Shown here: positions 27,944 through 37,128 of the stretch, piece by piece | Position numbering within the stretch: position 1 is the stretch's first letter | Layout of the letters: each line of letters starts with the position of its first letter | Assembly: GCA_021846275.1 (NCBI GenBank) | Contig: JAJZBZ010000001.1 | Span: forward strand, 124,001 to 188,000 | Reading direction: 5' to 3' | Length of the DNA stretch: 64,000 nt | Source of the DNA: Acidobacteriota bacterium | Lineage (GTDB): Bacteria; Acidobacteriota; Terriglobia; Terriglobales; Acidobacteriaceae | Made by a program: the position numbers and the translations under genes | The notes under the pieces: generated by a model | The model's input: only the letters and a program-made list of their open reading frames with translations | Database searches by the model: none | What the model was told of the DNA's origin: nothing

Positions 27944-27979
27944 TTCGATTTCAGTTTCAATTCCAGTTTCAAATTCAGA
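27944..27979. repeat. Three degenerate 12-bp tandem repeats
   Basis: TTCGATTTCAGT, TTCAATTCCAGT and TTCAAATTCAGA run head to tail in the gap between the convergent small membrane protein gene and the SDR gene. AT-richer than the surroundings. Confidence 0.7.
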
Positions 27980-27990
27980 TCGGTGACAGA

Positions 27991-28893
27991 TCAGACCCAG
28001 CCGCCGTCGATGACGTAGCTTTGGCCGGTGATGGCGCTGCTGTCCTGGGCGGCGAGAAAGAGCGCGAGGCGGACGACTTCTTCGGGTTCCAGATGACGCT
28101 TGATGGCCTGACGGGCGAGGATTTCCGCGCTGTATTCAGGCGTGATCCAAAGCTGTTTCTGTTTTTCGGTGAGGATGGCTCCGGGTTGGATGCTGTTGAC
28201 GCGAATGCCGTTGATTCCCTCTTCAAAGGCGAGCGAACGAGCCAGTCCGACGATGGCGGCCTTGGAGGCGACGTATGCGGGCAGGCCGGTGGAGGGAATG
28301 CGCCAGGCGATCGAACTCATGTGGAGGATGGACGCGGAGCCGGAGCGGCGCAGCGCGGGCAGCGCAGCCTGGGTGACGAAGAACTGCTGGCGAAGATTGA
28401 TGGCCAGCAGTTGGTCCCACTCAGCGGGAGCGAGTGAGCCGGTGGAGTGGCGGCGGTCGTTGCCGGCGTTGTTGATGAGCACGTCGAGGGTGCCGATGGC
28501 TGCCGCGCCGCTGGTTGCTGCCGGGCTGCCGGCTGCTGTCGGGCTGCTGGTTGCTGTCGGACTGCCAGTTTCGTCCGCGCCGCCGAGCGAGCGGATGCAG
28601 TCGGCGACGGCGGCGGGAATGGCGTCAGCGTCGGCGAGATCGCAGTGGCGATAGATGGGCGCGTGCGGATTTGGCGGCTGGGTTGCGGCGAGTTCCGAGA
28701 TGAGTGCTGCCGCTGCGGTGTCCTGCACGTCAAGGAATGCAACGGATGCGCCCTGCTGGACGAAGCCGCGGACAAGCGCCGCGCCAATGCCGGAGGCTCC
28801 GCCGGTGATGAGCACGCGTCGGCGGCGCAGGGATGGGTAACTGGCAAAGGGTCCGGCGAGCGCGCGCTGGCGGAGGTCATCGGCGGAGTGCAT
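27991..28893 (-). CDS. SDR-family oxidoreductase with a low-complexity insert
   Basis: 300-aa classical short-chain dehydrogenase: NAD(P) site VLITGGASGIGAAL, LINNAGND, catalytic Ser in HMSSIAW, Tyr207/Lys211 in PAYVASKAA, and C-terminal ITGQSYVIDGGWV. A Ser/Pro/Thr/Ala/Gly insert (about residues 107-134, SPTATSSPTAAGSPAATSG) sits just before the fourth strand, a place where family members have a short turn; it is encoded by degenerate CTGCYGG-type repeats (28500-28570). Physiological substrate unknown. Transcribed convergently to the small membrane protein gene. Confidence 0.9.
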   Translation of the reverse strand: MHSADDLRQRALAGPFASYPSLRRRRVLITGGASGIGAALVRGFVQQGASVAFLDVQDTAAAALISELAATQPPNPHAPIYRHCDLADADAIPAAVADCIRSLGGADETGSPTATSSPTAAGSPAATSGAAAIGTLDVLINNAGNDRRHSTGSLAPAEWDQLLAINLRQQFFVTQAALPALRRSGSASILHMSSIAWRIPSTGLPAYVASKAAIVGLARSLAFEEGINGIRVNSIQPGAILTEKQKQLWITPEYSAEILARQAIKRHLEPEEVVRLALFLAAQDSSAITGQSYVIDGGWV

Positions 28894-29034
28894 GGTGATG
28901 GAAATTGTAACGGCTGGCGAGGGCGATTTGCCATTCCGTCATGGCACGGCGCACAACTCGCGCATGGCACGGCGCAGACGCATGACATAACCGCGCGGAT
29001 GGTCGGGATTCCGTCTGGCTGGCTGGCTTTTGGA

Positions 29035-29547
29035 TCAGCGGCCGGGCGGCATCTCGTCGGCGGAGGGTCCGTAGGTGCCGGGCAGCGCGGCGCCGATGAG
29101 GCGCATGTCGACGCCGAGCTGGGCGCGGTGGTGGATGCCGTGGCTCAGAACCCAGGTGCGGAATATCTCCCACTTCGGCCCGTGGACGAAGACCTGCTCG
29201 CCCATGGTGAGCTTCCAGGTGTCTGTCCAGTGAGCGGGATCGAAGCTGGCGAGGGTGGATTTGGCCGTGGCGAGCTGGGTGTCGAATTTTTCGAGCAGCG
29301 CGGCGGTGCTGGTGGCCGAGTAGGGCGTGAAGCCGCCTTTGCCCATATCCAGCACATCGAGGGTAAGTGTGGCGACCGGCCACTCGGTGAAGATTTCCGC
29401 AGTGTGTCCGGCGATGCGACCGAGGGTCATCGATTTGGGGTGGGAGCGGAAGTTGAAGTCGGCATCGGCGGGGATGGCGGCGAGGATTTTTCGGGTGAGG
29501 GCGGTTTCACGGTCGAATTCGGCGATCAGTTCTGTATGGGCGTCCAT
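29035..29547 (-). CDS. DinB-family protein
   Basis: 170-aa four-helix-bundle protein of the DinB/YfiT metal-binding family. The metal histidines are visible as GRIAGHTAEIFTEW in helix 2 and SHGIHHRAQLGVDMRLIG in helix 4. Members include thiol (mycothiol/bacillithiol) transferases and uncharacterised damage-inducible proteins; nothing here tells which. It begins 122 bp from the end of accC on the same strand, with a plausible GGAGC-like ribosome-binding site. Confidence 0.87.
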   Translation of the reverse strand: MDAHTELIAEFDRETALTRKILAAIPADADFNFRSHPKSMTLGRIAGHTAEIFTEWPVATLTLDVLDMGKGGFTPYSATSTAALLEKFDTQLATAKSTLASFDPAHWTDTWKLTMGEQVFVHGPKWEIFRTWVLSHGIHHRAQLGVDMRLIGAALPGTYGPSADEMPPGR

Positions 29548-29669
29548 GGGCGTTGCTCCTTGCTCAGGCGTGGGGTTCGAGTCGGCTTGAATCGCAGGAT
29601 GATGCTAGCACGCGGCAGGGCGAAAAGGCGAATGAAAAGCGATGAATTTTACGCAGCCAGCAGCCGCAA

Positions 29670-31025
<1,356 letters not shown>

Positions 31026-31027
31026 GA

Positions 31028-31561
<534 letters not shown>

Positions 31562-31602
31562 GTGCTTGCTTCCTGCTCCTGTGGCGGAGAGTTTGCTCCT
31601 GG

Positions 31603-32733
31603 TTATAACTGGATGAGCGCGGTGGGCGCTGCGGCGGTGAGATTGCGGCAGCCGCCGCGCTGGACGACGACAGTGTCTTCGATGCGGACGCCGAAGTGAC
31701 CGGGGAAATAAGCTCCAGGCTCGATGGTGATGACCATGCCGGGTTGGAGTTTCGCTTTCTGCCGCGCGGCGATGCGCGGCGCTTCGTGAATCTGCAATCC
31801 TACACCGTGCCCGGTGGAGTGGGAAAACGCTTCGGCCATTCCGGCCTGGCGGAGGACGCTGCGCGCGGCTTGATCGACGGCTTCGCAGGTGGCTCCGGCG
31901 CGGACGCTGGCGAGGCCGGACTGCTGGGCGGCGAGGACAGCGTCGTAGACCTGGCGCTCGCGGGCGGTGGGCTGGCCGAAGCAGACGGTGCGCGTCATGT
32001 CCGAGCAGTAACCCCTGAGGATAACACCGAAGTCGAGGGTGAGAAATCCACGGCGAGGCAGGCGCGCGGAACTGGCGCGGCCGTGGGGCATGGACGAACG
32101 CGCGCCGGAGGCGACGATGGTCTCAAAGGACATTCCCTCGGCCCCGCGCAGACGCGCCTGATGCTCGAGTTCGGCGGCGACGGACTGCTCGGTGAGTCCC
32201 GGACGCAGGAAGCCGAGGATGTGGTCAAAGAGTGAGCAGCCGAGCGCGGCGGCCTGTGCCATGATCTCGATCTCGTCGGCATCCTTGCGCATGCGCAGGT
32301 TGGCGACGACGGACTCCGGCAGGGCAACGAGAAAGCGGCGGCGCAGGCGCGCGGGCAAGGCGGCGCGCAGGCGGTCGAGTTCGGCGACGGTGGTCTGCTC
32401 GGCGTCATAGGCGAGGCTGGCTGCTTCGGGCTGGCCGACTTGTTTGGCCTGGCTGGCTGCCTCGCTTTGGCCGGACGCCCAGAGGACGGCGGCGCGAGCG
32501 GGTGAGGCATCGACGATCTGGAAGCTGACGCCGGAGCGAACCAGTTCTGCCGCTGCCTGGGCGCGATAGCGGCCGTCGGTGAAGAGCATGGCCTGTCTGG
32601 CCGTGACGACGAGCGCGGCGCTGGAGCCGGTGAAGCTGCTGAGCCAGCGGAGATCGGGCAGGTGGGTGATGAGAATGGCCGAGACACCGGAGGCTTGCAG
32701 GTGGCGTCGCAGTGATGTGAGGCGGCGTTTCAT
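31603..32733 (-). CDS. M24B Xaa-Pro aminopeptidase/dipeptidase
   Basis: 376-aa dinuclear-metal peptidase with the pita-bread fold. N-terminal creatinase-like domain to about residue 140; catalytic domain ligands in [17 protein letters not shown] (two Asp), [14 protein letters not shown] (His), [11 protein letters not shown] and [10 protein letters not shown] (two Glu). Cytosolic and expected to remove residues preceding proline. First gene of the aminopeptidase-accB-accC unit, a conserved neighbourhood. Confidence 0.93.
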   Translation of the reverse strand: MKRRLTSLRRHLQASGVSAILITHLPDLRWLSSFTGSSAALVVTARQAMLFTDGRYRAQAAAELVRSGVSFQIVDASPARAAVLWASGQSEAASQAKQVGQPEAASLAYDAEQTTVAELDRLRAALPARLRRRFLVALPESVVANLRMRKDADEIEIMAQAAALGCSLFDHILGFLRPGLTEQSVAAELEHQARLRGAEGMSFETIVASGARSSMPHGRASSARLPRRGFLTLDFGVILRGYCSDMTRTVCFGQPTARERQVYDAVLAAQQSGLASVRAGATCEAVDQAARSVLRQAGMAEAFSHSTGHGVGLQIHEAPRIAARQKAKLQPGMVITIEPGAYFPGHFGVRIEDTVVVQRGGCRNLTAAAPTALIQL

Positions 32734-32866
32734 CCCAGCATCAGGTATACCATCCGGAGCGCCAGGAAGGCGACTGGAAATCCGGAAAAGCGTTTCGTGA
32801 AATGATTGCGATGAACACGACGCGCTTGCGGCGCTGGAGAACGAGGAACGAGCGGCGGCGGCGAGT

Positions 32867-33133
32867 TCAGTGGATGGATTTGACGGGCTTTTTGTCGGTC
32901 TGGTCGGGTGCGGCTTCGGCGGTGTTCAGGCCGGACTGATGGTCCATCCATTCGTCGAGGCGGGAACGCTTGAAGCGCCAGCGGTTGCCGAGCTTGAAGG
33001 CGGGAATGAAGCCCTCGGAGGCGTATTTGTAAAGGGTGTCGGGTGAGATGCCGAGGTAGTCGGAAGCCTGGCGAATGTCCATGACTTCGCGAATCTCCGG
33101 TACGAGCAGGTTGCGTTTTTCTGCCAGGCGCAT
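32867..33133 (-). CDS. Excisionase/MerR-type helix-turn-helix DNA-binding protein
   Basis: 88 aa. DIRQASDYLGISPDTLYKYASEGFIPAFKLGNRWRFKRSRLDEWM is the winged helix found in excisionase-family (HTH_17) proteins. The start MRLAEKRN at 33133 has GGGGAGGG five to seven bases upstream; the longer open frame reads through intergenic sequence. It stands alone, with no integrase nearby, so it is more likely a small chromosomal regulator than a phage excisionase. The Lys/Asp-rich tail is short and disordered. Confidence 0.88.
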   Translation of the reverse strand: MRLAEKRNLLVPEIREVMDIRQASDYLGISPDTLYKYASEGFIPAFKLGNRWRFKRSRLDEWMDHQSGLNTAEAAPDQTDKKPVKSIH

Positions 33134-33378
33134 GTTGGCCCTCCCCGATGGATGACTGGTGCGGACGCCTGAGCCGAACGAGCAGGCTTGCAGGCCGTAC
33201 CTCTGTTTTAGCCCTGTTTTGGCGGAGACACAAGGGTATTTGCGGGATTTTTCCGAGATTGCAATGAAGCAGGCCGGCGGTGGACGGGCGCAGCGCGAGC
33301 CAGATACCGGGGATTGCGGCGCGGATCGGTGGGTGCGCAATCCTTAGCGGTTGCCGGTTATGGTGCGGGCAAAGGGAA

Positions 33379-33408
33379 CGCCCCGGCGGGTGGAAACTGG
33401 CCGGGGCG
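33379..33408 (-). terminator. Hairpin downstream of the phosphofructokinase gene
   Basis: CGCCCCGGC (33379-33387) pairs perfectly with GCCGGGGCG (33400-33408) around a 12-base loop, 24 bases past the minus-strand stop. The following minus-strand sequence is only moderately T-rich, so termination strength is unclear. Confidence 0.55.
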
Positions 33409-33431
33409 GGTGGAATTGCTGGAAGTGATGG

Positions 33432-34466
33432 TTAAACTTTGGCTTCCAGGTCTTTGATTACGTTGAAGAAGCGCTGGTCTAGGCGGCGGTTGGTGGCCAC
33501 GGCTTCCTTGATGGTGATGTCGGTGATGTCGGTGCCTTTGAGGACGGCGATGCGGCCCCACTTCTGCTGGTGGACCATGTCGATGGCGTGGAGGCCGTAA
33601 CGCTGGCCGAGCAGGCGGTCAAAGGCTGTGGGCGAGCCGCCGCGCTGGGTGTGGCCGAGGTTGACGGAGCGGGTTTCGAAGCCGGTCTTCTCTTCGATGA
33701 GTTTGGCGAGAGCTTCACCGATGCCGGACAGGCGGGCGTGGCCGAAGGAATCGACTTCGCCGGAGCCTGTGACCTGGCCACCGGCGGGCAGATGGCAGCC
33801 TTCGGCGACGACGACGAGGCCGTAGTGCTTGCCGCGGTCGTAGTTGTACTTCAGCAGCGCGGAGACGTGGTCGATGTCAATGGGCAGCTCGGGAACGAGG
33901 ACGACATCGGCTCCGCCGGCGACTCCGGCGGCGTAGGCGATCCAGCCTGCGTCGCGGCCCATGACCTCGATGACGACGACGCGGTTGTGGGAGTCGGCGG
34001 TGGTGCGGATGCGATCGACGGCCTCGGTGGCGATGGAGACGGCGGTGTCAAAACCGAAGGTGGCGTCGGTGCCGTTGATGTCGTTGTCGATGGTCTTGGG
34101 CACGCCGACGCCGGGGATTCCGGCTTCGGTGAGCGCGAGCGTCACCGACTGGGTGTCGTCGCCGCCGAGGGCGATGAGCGCGTCGATCCTGTTGGCTTGG
34201 AGGACTTCCCTGACCTTGTCGATGCCGCCGGGAATCTTTTTGACGTTGGTGCGCGAGGAGTGAAGGATGGTGCCGCCCTGAAGCTGGATGCCGTCGATTT
34301 TTTCGAGAGTGAGCGGGATCCACTGGTTGTCGAGAACGCCGCGCCAGCCGTTGAGGAAGCCGACGAACTCATCGCCGTAGGTGTTGATGCCTTTGCGCAC
34401 GGCGGCGTAGATGACGGCGTTGAGTCCGGGGCAGTCTCCGCCGCCTGTCAGAAGGGCTACTCGCAT
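33432..34466 (-). CDS. 6-phosphofructokinase, predicted pyrophosphate-dependent
   Basis: 344 aa. Phosphorylates fructose 6-phosphate. GGGDCPGLNA binds the phosphoryl donor, PKTIDNDINGTD carries the catalytic Asp, and MGRDAGWIA follows. The two donor-selecting positions read Asp104 (GGDDT) and Lys124 (PKTIDND), where ATP enzymes such as E. coli PfkA have Gly and Gly; this pair is the recognised mark of PPi-dependent enzymes. The start at 34466 has AAGGAGAC eight bases upstream. If correct, the step is reversible and saves ATP. Many databases label such genes ATP-dependent by default. Confidence 0.93.
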   Translation of the reverse strand: MRVALLTGGGDCPGLNAVIYAAVRKGINTYGDEFVGFLNGWRGVLDNQWIPLTLEKIDGIQLQGGTILHSSRTNVKKIPGGIDKVREVLQANRIDALIALGGDDTQSVTLALTEAGIPGVGVPKTIDNDINGTDATFGFDTAVSIATEAVDRIRTTADSHNRVVVIEVMGRDAGWIAYAAGVAGGADVVLVPELPIDIDHVSALLKYNYDRGKHYGLVVVAEGCHLPAGGQVTGSGEVDSFGHARLSGIGEALAKLIEEKTGFETRSVNLGHTQRGGSPTAFDRLLGQRYGLHAIDMVHQQKWGRIAVLKGTDITDITIKEAVATNRRLDQRFFNVIKDLEAKV

Positions 34467-34548
34467 GGTTTCAGTCTCCTTGATGTAGTGGGATATAGGT
34501 TGAGGGCATGGAGTTGTACTGCCGGAGGATGGGCAGCCGGGGGATGGG

Positions 34549-35124
34549 TCAGGCGCGACCGGCAAACTCGCGCGTCTCGGTGTAGACGCGGATTTTTTCG
34601 CCGGTTTTGATGAAGAACGGGACGCGGATTTCGAGGCCGGTTTCGAGCTTGGCCGGCTTGGTGACGGCTCCGCTGGCGGTGTCGCCACGGACGCCGGGTT
34701 CGGTGTATTCGACGGCAAGCTCGACCTGCTGCGGGAGGTCGAGGCCGATGGGGTTGCCGTTGAATTTGTGGAGGCGGACGATGGTGCCTTCGAGCAGGAA
34801 GACGAGCGCGTCGCCCATCATTTCGCCGGTCAGTTGCAGCGTCTCAAAGGACTCCTGATCGAGGAAGTAAGAGCCGTCGGCGTCGGAGTAAAGATAGGAC
34901 GCATCGACGGTGACGAGGTCAGGCTCGCGGAATTTTTCGCCGGCCTTGAAGGTCTTGTCAAAGACGGCGCGGGTGAGCAGGTTGCGCATCTTGAGGCGGA
35001 CGAGCGTCTGGCCGCCGCGCGCGGTCGGCGTGGAGACTTCGACATCGAGGCAGGCGTAGGGCACGCCCTCGTGCTCGAAGAACATTTTGCGCTTGATGTC
35101 GATGGCTTCCTGGATTCCGGCCAA
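34549..35124 (-). CDS. Elongation factor P family protein, EfpL/YeiP-like
   Basis: 191 aa, three OB/KOW-like domains of the EF-P family, which relieve ribosome stalling at proline-rich stretches. The tip of domain I reads VSTPTARGGQTLVR: it matches the SPTARG loop of E. coli YeiP/EfpL, with Arg36 at the tip, rather than PGKG of canonical EF-P. The C-terminus (EKIRVYTETREFAGRA) also resembles YeiP, while EPGVRGDTASG is EF-P-like. No ATG fits; TTG at 35124 with AAGGA eight bases upstream gives the right length. The FRG gene ends 88 bp upstream. Confidence 0.85.
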   Translation of the reverse strand: MAGIQEAIDIKRKMFFEHEGVPYACLDVEVSTPTARGGQTLVRLKMRNLLTRAVFDKTFKAGEKFREPDLVTVDASYLYSDADGSYFLDQESFETLQLTGEMMGDALVFLLEGTIVRLHKFNGNPIGLDLPQQVELAVEYTEPGVRGDTASGAVTKPAKLETGLEIRVPFFIKTGEKIRVYTETREFAGRA

Positions 35125-35212
35125 GAGGGAGTTCCTTTCGTCGAAGCGCGGAGCGCCGCGTGTTGTGAACAGATCAGAATAGCATTGCGTCGATTCTACC
35201 CACAGCTCCACC

Positions 35213-36037
35213 TTAATTGCTCGGTGGAACAATCTCCGATGGGTTTATTAATTTGATCTGACCACTTGGCCGCCACGCTGGACGACTTAGCTCATTAGGG
35301 TCGTTGAAATAGCGGTCCTCGATGAACTTGGCAAGGCCTTCCAAATCTGAGAACAGGGTTAAACTTGAAACGCCTACCGCTCCCAGTTGTTCGCGAATGT
35401 CCGAGAAAAAAGGTGCGGCGACTTGTATTTGCTTCAGCCTACTCTTGTAATTTTTATTTCGATTAAGTGAAATAAAGTCGTTGTCTTTTGGCAGAGGATG
35501 ACATGTGAAAACGCCGGCTTGGGACATAATTCTTCTTGTCACAATACGTGGTCGAAATATTTGAGTTCGCTTCTGTTTGAAAGGACTATTTTGTTGCGTA
35601 TTCACGAAATCCTTCGAGGCTGTTTTGAATAACCAGACTACCCCATCAACCATGTCCCGGTTTGCTTTTCGGGCAGGTCCGGACTGAACACAAAACCAAA
35701 GAGCGACGAGAGCATTATAGGTCCAGTCTAAGAGCCGCGTTGGCAATCGATGGTGCTGTGCAAGTGCCAACAAATCCCACTCGCTGCTTGCCGTTACTTC
35801 GCCAAAAAGTGGGATTTGGCGCTCGAACTCATCCATCATCTGTTTTTCGACGCTTACCAGATCGTCGGTTGTTTCGCTAGGGATCAGCCTTGCTATGCGC
35901 GGAATAAGCGGATGGTTCTTTTGCTGACCTCTGAAAATAAAGTCCGCCTTATTTCCATTATTGACCTCCCGCTTCTTTTCTTCTTCGATAAGTGCCAGGA
36001 ACTGACTCACCGATTGGATGACAACCATATCATTCAT
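35213..36037 (-). CDS. FRG-domain protein
   Basis: 274 aa. The N-terminal half is an FRG domain, named for its FxxRG motif: DFIFRGQQKNHPLIPRIAR, then LLALAQHHRLPTRLLDWTYNALVALWF, both family hallmarks. Biochemical activity of the family is not established; it is often found in accessory or defence-like loci. Markedly AT-richer than its neighbours with different codon use, so probably acquired. It sits between a composite repeat block and the EfpL-like gene. A seven-codon leader overlaps its start as ATGA. Confidence 0.82.
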   Translation of the reverse strand: MNDMVVIQSVSQFLALIEEEKKREVNNGNKADFIFRGQQKNHPLIPRIARLIPSETTDDLVSVEKQMMDEFERQIPLFGEVTASSEWDLLALAQHHRLPTRLLDWTYNALVALWFCVQSGPARKANRDMVDGVVWLFKTASKDFVNTQQNSPFKQKRTQIFRPRIVTRRIMSQAGVFTCHPLPKDNDFISLNRNKNYKSRLKQIQVAAPFFSDIREQLGAVGVSSLTLFSDLEGLAKFIEDRYFNDPNELSRPAWRPSGQIKLINPSEIVPPSN

Positions 36038-36057
36038 GCTTTTTCGCCCGATTTCAT
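36034..36057 (-). CDS. Possible 7-codon leader peptide of the FRG gene
   Basis: ATG at 36057 with AGGAG four to five bases upstream encodes MKSGEKA and stops inside the FRG start (ATGA overlap at 36034-36037). The FRG ATG itself has no good ribosome-binding site, so translation may be coupled to this leader. It could also be the tail of a longer in-frame reading that I do not credit. Confidence 0.4.
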   Translation of the reverse strand: MKSGEKA

Positions 36058-36285
36058 ATTCTCCTGATGTAGTACCTCATGCATTGTCAAGAGCGTAGCA
36101 CACTGTGGACAAGTTACTGAATCGTGATCTCGGTCCACGGATGCAATAAAGACCACCGACGTGTTCTCGCCGATTCCGGCGCTGCCGAGTACCCGCCGCG
36201 CAAGTCTCCCAGAAGACGCGTGGTCACGAGTTGGTGCGACGCTGGTGACCACACAGGCTAGTAAGGCTGTGGACGATGCAAAAGG
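36058..36285. other. Non-coding stretch upstream of the FRG gene
   Basis: About 230 bp with no recognisable gene. A minus-strand frame ending in the FRG leader contains CPQC, but it runs back into repeat sequence and lacks a convincing start, so it may be a gene remnant. Confidence 0.4.
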
Positions 36286-36400
36286 CAGAAGCAGATTCCC
36301 TTCGGGAATGACAACAAGAAAGGCAAGAACAAAAGCAACGGCGAGGGCTTTTACTGACGGCTGACGACTGACGGCTGACAACCTGGAACTGGATACCCTG
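36286..36400. repeat. Composite repeat block beside the FRG gene
   Basis: One REP hairpin unit (AGCAGATTCCC-TTC-GGGAATGACAAC, from about 36290), a GGCAAR hexamer run and CTGACGR heptads (to about 36380). Same module order as the other blocks. Confidence 0.8.
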
Positions 36401-36468
36401 CCTGAATGAAAACAAAAATGCAAATGCTGTTGGGAAAGACGGCGGCTTGTGCGGCGGAAAGTGGTTGA

Positions 36469-37128
36469 ATGGTAGAGATGCCGCATACGGGTGCTTATCT
36501 GCTGCTGTTCTTTGCCATTTGCGTGGCGGGGATGCTGTTGATGCTGCTGGAGCTGACGCGGCTGGGGTATCTGTTGCGGTCGTCGATTCCGGACCGTCCG
36601 AGGCGGCGGATGTTTCTGGCTTCGGTGGCGTTTTTCCTGACGTTTGCCGGGGTGCGGCTGCTGGTGCATCTGGTGGTGGCGGGCGTGGGGCCGTTTGCGT
36701 GGGTGGTGGTGCGCGGGCGGCATATCCACCATCTGGTGTGGGGGATATTGATCCTGCTGCTGGTGGGTTATGGGTGGCTGATGGACCTGGGGCGCGCGCA
36801 TACGCCGACGGGAGTGATGGTGAGCCGGATGCTGTCGATTGCGTACGGAGTGGGCGCGGCGCTGACGCTGGATGAGTTTGCGCTGTGGCTGGACCTGGAC
36901 CCGAATGCGTATTGGCTGAAGCAGGGCGGACGGGTGAGCATTGACGCGGTGGTGCTGTTTGGTTCGCTGCTGATGGTGGGCGCGTGGGGCGCGCCGTTTT
37001 TTCAGGGGTTGCGGCGGCTGTGGCGGCGCGGCGGATCGGTGAGGAAGCGGATCGGGCATCCTATACGGCGTGTGAAGTGGCCTCGTCGGAGTAAAGCTGG
37101 AGAATCTGCGCAGCATAGCGTTCGTTGA
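36469..37128 (+). CDS. Integral membrane protein, hypothetical
   Basis: 219 aa with about five hydrophobic segments: residues 9-30, 48-75, 87-103, 120-140 and 155-172. The loop VRGRHIHHLVWG has three closely spaced histidines before a helix, and WLDLDPNAYWLKQGGR lies between helices 4 and 5. I do not recognise the family; similar acidobacterial and actinobacterial proteins are annotated only as integral membrane proteins. The basic tail (about the last 22 codons) overlaps the convergent acyl-CoA synthetase gene by 68 bases. Confidence 0.72.
   Translation: MVEMPHTGAYLLLFFAICVAGMLLMLLELTRLGYLLRSSIPDRPRRRMFLASVAFFLTFAGVRLLVHLVVAGVGPFAWVVVRGRHIHHLVWGILILLLVGYGWLMDLGRAHTPTGVMVSRMLSIAYGVGAALTLDEFALWLDLDPNAYWLKQGGRVSIDAVVLFGSLLMVGAWGAPFFQGLRRLWRRGGSVRKRIGHPIRRVKWPRRSKAGESAQHSVR

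Noticed and set aside
28940-28976. Two copies of CATGGCACGGCGCA, 23 bp apart, upstream of the SDR gene
   Set aside because: They contain TGGCAC, but no -12 GC element falls 10 bases after the GG in a usable sigma-54 arrangement, and no other support was found.
32867-33133. Phage excisionase indicating a prophage or integrative element
   Set aside because: The HTH family is widespread, and no integrase, att repeats or phage genes occur nearby; the flanks are housekeeping genes.
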